Positions 8,204 through 16,407 of a stretch of DNA of 64,000 nt are shown in pieces. The DNA lies in assembly GCF_013178945.1 (NCBI RefSeq), contig NZ_JABFDM010000002.1:496001-560000 (forward strand), in the 5' to 3' direction. The notes beneath the pieces are model-generated. The model saw nothing but the letters and a program-made list of their open reading frames with translations. It was not told where the DNA came from and did not search any database. The translations under genes were made by a program, and so were the position numbers. This DNA comes from Bradyrhizobium aeschynomenes. Lineage in GTDB: Bacteria > Pseudomonadota > Alphaproteobacteria > Rhizobiales > Xanthobacteraceae. Position 1 is the first letter of the stretch. Each line of letters begins with the position of its first letter.

Positions 8204-9796
8204 ATGAGTGTGACCGTTCGCTTCTGCGGTGCCGCGCACACCGTCACCGGGTCCTGCTATCTGGTGCGCACCGACAAGGGCCAGTTCCTGATCGATTGCG
8301 GCCTGTTCCAGGGCCAGAAGACGCTGAAGGAGCTCAACTATAGTGACTTCCCGTTCCGCCCTGAAGACATCGACGCGGTGCTGCTGACGCATGCGCATAT
8401 CGACCATAGCGGTCTGCTGCCGAAGCTCGTTCGCATGGGCTTCGACGGCAAGATCTTCGCCACGCGCGGGACCATCGATCTCTGCTCATGGATGCTGCCC
8501 GATGCCGGCAACATCCAGGAGCAGGAGGTGCTGGCGCTGAACCGCCGCAACATCGCGCGCGGACGCGACGAGGTCAGCCCGATCTACACCCAGGCCGACG
8601 CGATCGCATCGCTGCAATATTTTCAAGCTGTTCCCTACGAGACCTGGACCGACATCATCCCCGGCGTTCGCGCCCGCTATTGGAATGCCGGCCATCTGCT
8701 GGGCTCGGCGTCGATCGAGATCGAATTCGCCGGCCAAGGCGCCGATGGCGCCCCGCTGCGGCTGCTGGCCTCCGGGGATGTCGGGCCCGATGCCAAGCTG
8801 CTGCAGCCGGACCCGAAAGCGCCGGAAGGCTTCGACTACGTGATCTCGGAGGCGACCTATGGCGACCGCATTCGCGAGCCGACCACGCCGGAGCTGCGCC
8901 GCAGCCGTCTCGCCGGCGAGGTGCGCGACGCGGCTTCCGCCAAGGGCGCGCTGCTGATCCCGGCCTTTGCGGTCGAGCGGACGCAGGAGCTGATCGTCGA
9001 TCTCGTCGGCCTGATGGAGAAGGGCGAGATTCCGGCCGCGCCGGTGTTCCTCGACTCGCCGCTCGCCATCCACGCCACCGAGGTGTTTCGCGCGCACACC
9101 GAGAGCCTCGATGGCGGCAGCGATGTCGGCCGCCTGTTGTCGTCGCCGCATCTGAGGTTCACCGAGACCGTCGACGAGAGCAAGGCGATCGCCAAGCTGA
9201 CCGGCTTTCACATCATCATCGCGGCCAGCGGCATGTGCGATGCCGGCCGCATCCGCCATCATCTCAAGCGCTGGCTGTGGAACAACCGCGCCACCGTGCT
9301 GCTGGTCGGCTACCAGGCCAACGGCACGCTGGGGCGCTTCCTGCAGGACGGCGTCAAGGCGGTGCGCATCCAGGGCGAGGAGATCAAGGTCGCGGCGCGC
9401 ATCCGCATGATCGACGACTATTCCGGCCATGCCGATGGCGCCGAGATCGCGCGCTGGATCGCGGCCCGCCGTCCCATCGCACGCGGGCTATTCCTGTCGC
9501 ATGGCGAGGAGGCGGCAATTGCGGCACTGGCCGAGCGCGTCGCCGAGCGCATCGTGCCGGCTGCAAAGGTGTTCTCGCCCCTGCTCGACGACGTCTATGA
9601 GCTCACGCAGGCCGTGCCGACGCCGCTCGACGTGGCACGCCGGCGGCGGCTCGCACCGGAAGCCGTGACGCGGCTCGACTGGCACAACGACATGTCGGGC
9701 CTGCTGCTCGACATTCACGCGCGTATCGAGCAGGCGGCCGACGACCGCGCCCGCGGCGTCATCATCCGCCGGCTGAAGCGGGCGCTCGAGGAGTGA
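8204..9796 (+). CDS. MBL-fold hydrolase with RNA-specificity domain (CPSF/Ysh1-like RNase)
   Basis: 530 residues. The N-terminus VTVRFCGAAHTVTGSCYLV and the metal motif THAHIDHSG are typical of the beta-CASP metallo-beta-lactamase RNases. A beta-CASP insertion follows (about 215-370: PAFAVERTQELI; HIIIAASGMCDAGRI; HHLKRWLWN), and the C-terminal RMMBL segment reads DDYSGHADGAEIARWI. Such proteins are endo/5' exoribonucleases dependent on two zinc ions. The ATG at 8204 was chosen because GGGAGA lies at 8190-8195; the frame is open upstream inside the phosphorylase gene. It probably forms a two-gene operon with the preceding phosphorylase. Confidence 0.9.
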   Translation: MSVTVRFCGAAHTVTGSCYLVRTDKGQFLIDCGLFQGQKTLKELNYSDFPFRPEDIDAVLLTHAHIDHSGLLPKLVRMGFDGKIFATRGTIDLCSWMLPDAGNIQEQEVLALNRRNIARGRDEVSPIYTQADAIASLQYFQAVPYETWTDIIPGVRARYWNAGHLLGSASIEIEFAGQGADGAPLRLLASGDVGPDAKLLQPDPKAPEGFDYVISEATYGDRIREPTTPELRRSRLAGEVRDAASAKGALLIPAFAVERTQELIVDLVGLMEKGEIPAAPVFLDSPLAIHATEVFRAHTESLDGGSDVGRLLSSPHLRFTETVDESKAIAKLTGFHIIIAASGMCDAGRIRHHLKRWLWNNRATVLLVGYQANGTLGRFLQDGVKAVRIQGEEIKVAARIRMIDDYSGHADGAEIARWIAARRPIARGLFLSHGEEAAIAALAERVAERIVPAAKVFSPLLDDVYELTQAVPTPLDVARRRRLAPEAVTRLDWHNDMSGLLLDIHARIEQAADDRARGVIIRRLKRALEE

Positions 9797-10073
9797 GGAG
9801 ACCGACGTCCCACGCAAAGCGACGTGACGTCGCGTCCGCCGTCGTCGAACGGTCACACTTTGATCCCAACCTCGACGGATCGGCCATCTGCCGGAAGGCG
9901 ACCCGAGGAGCACGGCTGCCGAAAATGGCGCCATCTCCGCTTGTGCATAGTCAAGGACACAACGCGCAGACGGCTGGTCTCCAAAGGTGATTCTGTTACG
10001 CTCGATCTTGCGGTTCGCGGTGACTGATCGATCCGGGTGAACCGGGCGCAGGTGGGGAAACAGGGGCTCTCAC

Positions 10074-12191
10074 ATGCATCAACCATCGAAATGGTGGACG
10101 GGACTGATCGCCGTGGCCGTGCTGTGGCTCGTCGCCATCGGCTTCAAGACAACGAGTGTCGAAGAGGATATTGCACCGCGAGCGCGCGCTGCGGTCGCTG
10201 CCGCCGCACCCGATACCGCCGCGGCGCTGAAGGTCTCCGTTGCCGGCCGCGACGTTCGCATCGAAGGACCGGAGTTCGGGCCCGACCAGTCCGACCGGCT
10301 GGATGAGGCGGCAGCCGTGGACGGCGTGCGGCTGGTCGACGGCAGCTACGACAAGCTGCCGACACCGAAGCCCTACGCATTCCGGGCTGCCCGAAACGCC
10401 ACGCAGCTGGTGCTCGAAGGCGGCGTGCCGACACCGGCCGCGCGCGATGCACTGCTCAAGGCGGCCCGGGCTGCATCGGCCGGCGAGGTCGTCGACCGGC
10501 TCGGCTATGCGCTGGGGGCGCCTGCGGACTTCGCTGCCATCGCGGGGCATGGCTTGGCGCAGGCCGGCAAGCTCAATGGCGGCACGTTCTCGCTCGCGGA
10601 CAAGGCCTACTCGATTGCAGGCGCCGCGGCATCTTCGGACATCTATGAGGCGGCCATCGCCGCGACGCGACAGCTGCCCGGCGGCGCCGTGCTCGACAAG
10701 GTGGCCATTCTTCCACCCGAGGCGAAGCCCTTCATCTGGAGCGCGGTGCGCGACGGCAAATCGGTCGTGATGTCCGGCGTCGTTCCGACCGACGAGATCC
10801 GGCGCGCGCTCGAAGCGGCCGCGGCCAAAGCGTCGCCTGGCACGCCGGTGATGCATCACATGCAGATCGCGCGTGGTGCGCCGGCGGGCGATTTCAACGC
10901 CTACACCGCCTACGCGCTGGCCGAGCTGGCCCGGCTGACCACCGGTCGCGTCATCATTTCGGACGCGACCTACACGATTGCGGGCGAAGCGCCCTCCTCG
11001 GCCGCCTATGACGAGGCGATGGCAGCCATCGGCAAGCTGCCCGCGGGCCTGACCTTGGCGAAAGCCGACATCCTGCCGCCGGAGATCAAGCCCTATCGCT
11101 GGTCGGCAGAGTTCGACGGCACCGGCCTGGGCCTTTCGGGTCTCGCGCCCAGCACGGCCGCGCGCGAGGCGATCCTGGGCGCGGCGGGCGGACAATTCGA
11201 CGGCAAGCCGATCAAGGGCCAGATCGGCATCGCACGCGGTGCGCCCGACGGCGACGTGGCGAAGGTGGGCGCGGGTCTGCTGCAGCAGCTCGCCAGGCTT
11301 GCGAAGGGGCGCGCCGAGATCAACGACACGAAGGTCTCGATCAGCGGCGTCGGGCTTGCCAACGTCACCGGCGCCTCGGTGCGTGAGACGCTGGCCGGCG
11401 CGCTCCCCGCGCCGTTTGCGCTCGCGGCCGTCGACGTGCGCGACGGCCCGGTCTCGCCTTACGCGTTCGCCCTGCAGAAGCAGGACGGCCGCGTCCGGCT
11501 GAGCGGCTACGTCCCCGACGACGCGGCGCGCCGCGATCTCGTCGGCGCGGCCAATGCGGCCTTCGTCACCGAGACGGTCGAGGACGGGCTGAAGATCGCG
11601 GACGGCGCGCCCAACGATTTCGTCAAGTCGCTGAAGGCGACGTTTCCGGCGCTGGCGCGACTGTGGTCGGCATCGCTGACCGCAAAGGACGCGACCATCT
11701 CGATCGACGCGCTCGCCATCTACGACAAATCCGCAGAGCAGGTGCGCAAGGAGCTTGCCGACGCGGCCGGCGATCTCAAGCTCGATGCGGTCAGGATCGG
11801 GCTCAAGCCCGAGAGCCCGCCTCTGCCCGTCTCAGAATGCCAGCCGGCGTTCGAAGGCCTGCTCGCCAAGGGCCGCATCCGCTTCGGCACCGGCAGCGCC
11901 GAGCTCAGCCGCGAGTCGCTGGCGCTGCTCGACCACATCGTCGACGTGGCGCAGCGCTGCAAGGAGGCGGAGATCGCGATCGAAGGCCACACCGACAATG
12001 TCGGCAACGAAGAGGACAACATGGACCTCTCGAAGCGGCGCGCGGCGGCGGTGGTCAGCTATATCAGCGAGGCCGGCATCGACACCTCGCGCATGACCTC
12101 GGAAGGCTACGGCCAGACCAAGCCTGTCGTCACCAACGACACGCCTGAAGGCCGCGCTCAGAACCGCCGCATCGAATTCGTCGTGAAGTGA
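10074..12191 (+). CDS. OmpA-family envelope protein with four ~120-residue repeats
   Basis: 705 residues. A TM or signal anchor sits at about 7-24 (WWTGLIAVAVLWLVAIGF). Four related repeats begin with a P-[YF]-x-[FW] signature at residues about 100, 219, 340 and 462, each followed by LxGxVPxxxAR-like and IARGAP-like sequence; they resemble degenerate BON-type modules. The C-terminal OmpA domain (about 601-705) has IRFGTGSAELSRES and EGHTDNVGNEEDN, ending GRAQNRRIEFVV, which is the classic peptidoglycan-binding fold. It is therefore probably anchored in the inner membrane and attached to peptidoglycan. It is 12 bp upstream of the coiled-coil/H3TH gene, strongly suggesting joint function. Confidence 0.85.
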   Translation: MHQPSKWWTGLIAVAVLWLVAIGFKTTSVEEDIAPRARAAVAAAAPDTAAALKVSVAGRDVRIEGPEFGPDQSDRLDEAAAVDGVRLVDGSYDKLPTPKPYAFRAARNATQLVLEGGVPTPAARDALLKAARAASAGEVVDRLGYALGAPADFAAIAGHGLAQAGKLNGGTFSLADKAYSIAGAAASSDIYEAAIAATRQLPGGAVLDKVAILPPEAKPFIWSAVRDGKSVVMSGVVPTDEIRRALEAAAAKASPGTPVMHHMQIARGAPAGDFNAYTAYALAELARLTTGRVIISDATYTIAGEAPSSAAYDEAMAAIGKLPAGLTLAKADILPPEIKPYRWSAEFDGTGLGLSGLAPSTAAREAILGAAGGQFDGKPIKGQIGIARGAPDGDVAKVGAGLLQQLARLAKGRAEINDTKVSISGVGLANVTGASVRETLAGALPAPFALAAVDVRDGPVSPYAFALQKQDGRVRLSGYVPDDAARRDLVGAANAAFVTETVEDGLKIADGAPNDFVKSLKATFPALARLWSASLTAKDATISIDALAIYDKSAEQVRKELADAAGDLKLDAVRIGLKPESPPLPVSECQPAFEGLLAKGRIRFGTGSAELSRESLALLDHIVDVAQRCKEAEIAIEGHTDNVGNEEDNMDLSKRRAAAVVSYISEAGIDTSRMTSEGYGQTKPVVTNDTPEGRAQNRRIEFVVK

Positions 12192-12203
12192 GGCGCTGAC
12201 ATC

Positions 12204-13763
12204 ATGATGTACGACCTGACGACGTTCCTGTTCTGGATCCTCCTCTCGCTCGTGATCGGCGGCGTCGTCGGCTGGAGCACCTGGTCGAATGCCAAGCGCC
12301 CGGACTGGCTGCGGAGCTGGCTGTTGCCGGCCACGCTGGCCTTCGCGATCGGCGCGCTGATGGCGATGCTGAGCGTGCTGCCCGGCCGCGCCGGACTATG
12401 GCTCGAGGTCGCGCTGCTGATGGTCGGCGCCTATGTGCTCGGCTGCCTGGCCGGCGGCCAGCTGAAGGAATATGCCGGGCTGGGTGATACCAGCGCGATG
12501 TCGCCGGGAGGCCCTGGAAACAGCGTCGCCTTCGCCGGCGCGACCGCGGCGGCGAGACCTTGGGCCGACAGCCCGTCGCCGGCTGCGCAAGCCGCGGCCA
12601 GCATCGAGGCTGATCGCCTCGCTGCCGAAGCCGCCGCAAAGGCCGAGGCCGAGCGGCTCGCCGCCGAAGCGGCCGCGAAGGCCGAGGCCGATCGCCTCGC
12701 CGCAGAAGCCGCCGCAAAGGCCGAGGCCGATCGCCTCGCCGCGGAAGCTGCCGCAAAGGCCGAGGCCGATCGCCTCGCCGCGGAAGCTGCCGCGAAGGCC
12801 GAGGCCGATCGCCTCGCTGCCGAAGCCGCAGCGAAGGCCGAGGCCGAGCGGCTTGCCGCAGAAGCGGTCGCGAAAGCAGAAGCGGAGGCCGCCCGCCTGG
12901 CGGCTGAGGCCACCGCGAAGGCCGAAGCCGAACGTCTGGCCGCAGAAGCCGCGGCGAATGCCGAGGCTGATCGCCTGGCCGCGGAGGTCGCCGCCGTCGT
13001 CGCGGAGCCTGCGTCGGAATCGACCGCTGCCGAGGATGGGCGTCCGCCGGCCCTTCCCGCCCCCGACGGCGCCGCTGACGATCTCAAGCTGATCAAGGGC
13101 ATCGGACCGAAGAACGAGGCCATCCTCAACGACATCGGCGTGCATCATTTCAGCCAGATCGCGGATTGGTCGCCGGCCCATGCCGGCTGGGTCGGCCATC
13201 ACATGGCGTTCCCGGGCCGCATCGAGCGCGAGCATTGGATCGCCCAGGCGAAGCTGCTCGCAGCCGGAGTTGATACCGTGCATTCGACCGCGGTGAAGTC
13301 GGGCGCGCTCACGATCGACGATCGGGCCGACACGCCCCTGAGCGAGCATGAGGCGAACGATCTCATGGCGCAGCTGCCCACGCTGATGCCTGCGGTCGAG
13401 AACGAGGAGGCCCACGCTGGCAGCCGGCCGCTCGGCCTGGCTTCCCCGCGCGGCGGGCAAGCCGACGATCTCAAGATGATCAAGGGCATCGGCAAGCAGA
13501 ACGAGGCACGGCTGCATGGCCTCGGCATCTGGCACTTCGCGCAGATCGCAGCATGGAGCCCCGAGCACGCCAAATGGGTCGGCTCCTATCTGGCGTTCGC
13601 CGGCCGGATCGAGCGCGAGCAATGGATCTCGCAGGCGAAGGAGCTGGCGAGCGGCGGCAGCACCGAATTCGCCCGCCGCGTCGAGGCCGGACTCGTCAAG
13701 TCATCGCTCGACGACGGCTCGCATGGCCAAGACAATGTCGAGGTGGTGCAGCCGCGGGACTAG
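12204..13763 (+). CDS. Membrane-anchored Ala-rich coiled-coil protein with two H3TH (helix-hairpin-helix) domains
   Basis: 519 residues. The N-terminus has two or three TM helices (about 8-26, 40-58, 66-84). Residues 134-265 are ten tandem units of the type AEADRLAAEAAAK, predicted to form a long charged alpha-helical coiled coil like TolA. Two copies of a helix-hairpin-helix domain follow: residues about 292-355 (DDLKLIKGIGPKNEAILNDI) and 421-485 (DDLKMIKGIGKQNEARLHGL), each with FSQIA/FAQIAxWSPxHAxWVG and GRIEREHWI/QWI. This domain is annotated in databases as a flap-endonuclease-like H3TH and also occurs fused to a complex I subunit. No nuclease catalytic residues are evident. A second ATG lies at 12207. 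It is coupled to the OmpA-type gene upstream. Confidence 0.8.
   Translation: MMYDLTTFLFWILLSLVIGGVVGWSTWSNAKRPDWLRSWLLPATLAFAIGALMAMLSVLPGRAGLWLEVALLMVGAYVLGCLAGGQLKEYAGLGDTSAMSPGGPGNSVAFAGATAAARPWADSPSPAAQAAASIEADRLAAEAAAKAEAERLAAEAAAKAEADRLAAEAAAKAEADRLAAEAAAKAEADRLAAEAAAKAEADRLAAEAAAKAEAERLAAEAVAKAEAEAARLAAEATAKAEAERLAAEAAANAEADRLAAEVAAVVAEPASESTAAEDGRPPALPAPDGAADDLKLIKGIGPKNEAILNDIGVHHFSQIADWSPAHAGWVGHHMAFPGRIEREHWIAQAKLLAAGVDTVHSTAVKSGALTIDDRADTPLSEHEANDLMAQLPTLMPAVENEEAHAGSRPLGLASPRGGQADDLKMIKGIGKQNEARLHGLGIWHFAQIAAWSPEHAKWVGSYLAFAGRIEREQWISQAKELASGGSTEFARRVEAGLVKSSLDDGSHGQDNVEVVQPRD
12603..12998 (+). repeat. 39-bp in-frame tandem repeat (about ten units)
   Basis: Ten consecutive units encode 13-residue blocks (one has 15 residues). 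Units three to six encode identical protein and differ only by a few synonymous bases, which implies recent duplication or gene conversion. Copy number is probably variable between strains. Confidence 0.9.
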
Positions 13764-13781
13764 ACGGATGCCTGCGGAGCC

Positions 13782-15395
13782 CTATTCAGCCAGCTCGACC
13801 GTCTTGTCGCGCGACGGCCCCGCGAGCGGACGCTCCTCCATCAGGATCATGCTGACCGCGGCAACGGCCAGCATCACGGTGGCCGCGCCGTAGACGTAGC
13901 GGAAGGCATGGATCATGTCCGCTTCGGCGATGCCGCTGACCGCGCCATGGGCGCCTTCGACGAACGAGACGTCCGTCCCGAGCGCCATCAGCAGGATGGC
14001 GCTGAAGGCCGCAACGGCGAAAGATGACATCATCGAGCGGAAGAAGTTCATGGCCCCGGTGATGGTGCCGATCTGGGCGCGGTCCACGGCGTTCTGCAGC
14101 GACACCACCGAAATCGGGAACGCCGTTCCGAGGCCGATACCGAACACGCAGAGCAACAGCAGCAGCACCCACAGCGACGGCGTCGTCACGGTCATCGCGA
14201 CTGAGGCGATGGTGCCGATGATGGTCCCGGCGATGGCGACACGCTTGTAGTGCTTGACCCGGGCCATGGTCCGGCCGGCGAGCGCGGCGCCAAAGGTCGA
14301 GATCGCCGCGAGCGGAATGAGGCCGAGCCCGGCCTGGCTCGGCGTGAGGTGATAGACCACCTCGTAATAGAGCGGCAGGTGGACGGTCAGCCCGATCATG
14401 GCGCCGAGCGCGCAGCCGCCGGCGAGCATGCCGTAGGGCACGACCGTGCCGCCGATCAGCGCCAGCGGCAGGAACGGCTCGTCCGCCCGCCTGGCGTGCC
14501 AGACGAAGGCGAGCCCGAGCGCCACGGCGCTGCCGATCATCGCCAGGATGGTCGGCGACAGCCAGGCCAGCTTGTGGCCGCCCCAGGTCAGCACCAGCAT
14601 GAACACGACGGCGGAGGCCATCAGCAGCAGGCCCCCGGCCCAGTCGACCTTGCGCAGCCGGTGAAAGACCGGCAGCCGGCCCATCTTGGGCAGCAGCAGC
14701 GCCAAGGCTGCGACCGCCAGCGGAACGTTGATCCAGAAGATCATCGACCAGTGCAGATGATCGGCGAAGAAGCCGCCGATCACGGGCCCGAGCAGGCCGG
14801 CGAGCAGCCACACGCCGCTGAAATAGGCCTGGTATTGGCCGCGCTCGCGCGGGCTGACCACGTCGGAGATCACGGTCTGCACCACCGGCATGATTCCGCC
14901 GCCGCCAAGCCCCTGCAGTCCGCGGGCGAGGATCAGCACCGGCATGCTCGGGGCGAGCGCGCACAGCACGGAGCCGGCCACGAACAGGCTGAGCGCCGCA
15001 ATGATCATCGAACGCCGGCCATAGATGTCGCACAGCGTGCCGAATACCGGCGCCACCGCGGTGGAGGCCAGAAGGTAGGCGGTGATGACCCAGGAGAGAT
15101 TGGTGACGTCCTGAAACTCGCGGCCGATGGTCGGCAGCGCCGTCGCGACGATGGTCTGGTCGAGCGCGGCCAGGAACATCGTCAGCAGCAGGCTCATCAG
15201 GATGGTGCGCACCTCGGCCGGGGTCAGCGGCACCGGTGGCGCCATCGCAGGCGCATCCTCGATCGCCTGCACCTGCGGCGGGATCGCCGGCAGCTCGGCG
15301 GCAATCTCTTCGGGCAAGGATTGGGACACGGCAGGGTAATGGCTCTGCCGATCAAACTTGTTCATGGGAATATTGCTGTGCCGGGCGCGACGCAT
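13782..15395 (-). CDS. MFS drug/proton antiporter, DHA2 (EmrB/QacA, 14-TM) family
   Basis: 537 residues. After a cytoplasmic N-terminus of about 65 residues comes MFLAALDQTIVATALPTIG, the motif D1 of 14-TM drug exporters. It is followed by LCDIYGRRSMII (motif A), ILARGLQGLGGGGIMPV (motif B) and GVWLLAGLLGPVIGG (motif C). Topology is consistent with 14 helices. It would export toxic compounds with proton antiport. Two starts are possible: ATG at 15395 or at 15365 (MNKFDRQSH); neither has a strong Shine-Dalgarno. No membrane-fusion or regulator gene adjoins it. It converges on the H3TH gene, 18 bp apart. Confidence 0.92.
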   Translation of the reverse strand: MRRARHSNIPMNKFDRQSHYPAVSQSLPEEIAAELPAIPPQVQAIEDAPAMAPPVPLTPAEVRTILMSLLLTMFLAALDQTIVATALPTIGREFQDVTNLSWVITAYLLASTAVAPVFGTLCDIYGRRSMIIAALSLFVAGSVLCALAPSMPVLILARGLQGLGGGGIMPVVQTVISDVVSPRERGQYQAYFSGVWLLAGLLGPVIGGFFADHLHWSMIFWINVPLAVAALALLLPKMGRLPVFHRLRKVDWAGGLLLMASAVVFMLVLTWGGHKLAWLSPTILAMIGSAVALGLAFVWHARRADEPFLPLALIGGTVVPYGMLAGGCALGAMIGLTVHLPLYYEVVYHLTPSQAGLGLIPLAAISTFGAALAGRTMARVKHYKRVAIAGTIIGTIASVAMTVTTPSLWVLLLLLCVFGIGLGTAFPISVVSLQNAVDRAQIGTITGAMNFFRSMMSSFAVAAFSAILLMALGTDVSFVEGAHGAVSGIAEADMIHAFRYVYGAATVMLAVAAVSMILMEERPLAGPSRDKTVELAE

Positions 15396-15544
15396 GCCGC
15401 GCGGATTCGCTGAGTAGCGAACTACTTAAGGCAAAATTTTCCCTCGCGGCAGCGGGTCCGGCGCATGGGTGCATCCCGACAGCGCCAGACCCGTCGCGCC
15501 GAATTGAGTTGCTGCGAGCGCGAAGTGATCGGAGCCGGCAGCGC

Positions 15545-16057
15545 CTATTTCGGCCGCCGCTTGAGCTTGGCGCGCCTCGGCAGCAGCACCGGCCATTGCA
15601 CGATGTGATCCTCGAGCTGATCATCCGGCACGTCGTCCTCGGTGCCCTCGACCCGGCCGCGCACCGAAACGCCGGCTTCATGCACCGTCTGAGGATCGCC
15701 CGAAATCAGCGGATGCCACCAATAGAGATCGCGTCCTTCGGCCACCAGGCGGTAGCCGCAGCTCGGCGGCAGCCAGGTCAGGGTGCGCACGTTCTCAGGC
15801 GTCAGGCGCACGCAATCCGATACTTGGTCCGAGCGGTTCGGATAGTCCTTGCAGGCACATAGGCCGGCATCCAGAAGCTTGCAGGAAATGTGGGTGAAAT
15901 AGATGTCGCCGGTATCCTCGTCCTCGAGCTTCTCCAGGCAGCAGCGCCCGCAGCCGTCGCACAGGCTCTCCCATTCCGCCTCCGACATCTGCTCCAAGGT
16001 CTTGGTTTTCCAGAACAATCCCTCCTGGCCCGAGGGACGTTTGAGCGGTGCTGTCAT
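15545..16057 (-). CDS. UPF0260 / YkgJ-type cysteine cluster protein (YcgN-like)
   Basis: 170 residues. [20 protein letters not shown] is followed by the cluster C-D-G-C-G-R-C-C, then [17 protein letters not shown] and [11 protein letters not shown], covering the conserved cysteines of UPF0260. The cysteine pattern suggests metal or Fe-S binding, but the biochemical function of the family is unknown. C-terminal residues are basic. It stands alone on the minus strand, upstream of the divergent PBP1A gene. Confidence 0.9.
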   Translation of the reverse strand: MTAPLKRPSGQEGLFWKTKTLEQMSEAEWESLCDGCGRCCLEKLEDEDTGDIYFTHISCKLLDAGLCACKDYPNRSDQVSDCVRLTPENVRTLTWLPPSCGYRLVAEGRDLYWWHPLISGDPQTVHEAGVSVRGRVEGTEDDVPDDQLEDHIVQWPVLLPRRAKLKRRPK

Positions 16058-16407
16058 GCTTCGAATCCCATCGGGGGCGGCGTGGCTGCCATCTAGGTGC
16101 CCGGCCCCGAGCGGCGCAAGGGGCGTCGCGCCGGCGGCACCGGCACGTTAGCTTTGTGCATCAAATTGTGAGCGGAACCATTGGTTTGTGGCCCCCGCTC
16201 GGCTAGATAGGTGAGTGAGTCACTGCGGCGCCGGCAACGCGGGTTGGGTGCAGGCATCTCCGGTCGAGATGCCCGAAACCTAGCAGTGTCCACTTTGCGG
16301 TGCCTTGGGTTTGCCGCAACAATCGCGCAAGACCCTTCGATGGCCCAGCCCGCGTGCTGAGTGCTTTCGAAGCCCGCTGACACGCTTTCGAAACGACCAG
16401 GGTTCCC
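16058..16407. other. Divergent intergenic region, UPF0260 / PBP1A
   Basis: 350 bp with no plausible coding frame. It must carry promoters for both flanking genes. I see no defined operator or RNA element. Confidence 0.45.

Noticed and set aside
12396..13622. Minus-strand frame of 408 codons opposite the coiled-coil/H3TH gene
   Set aside because: It mirrors the 39-bp repeats (GLRGSFRGEAIGLGL-like) and has no start context; the plus-strand product has recognisable domains.
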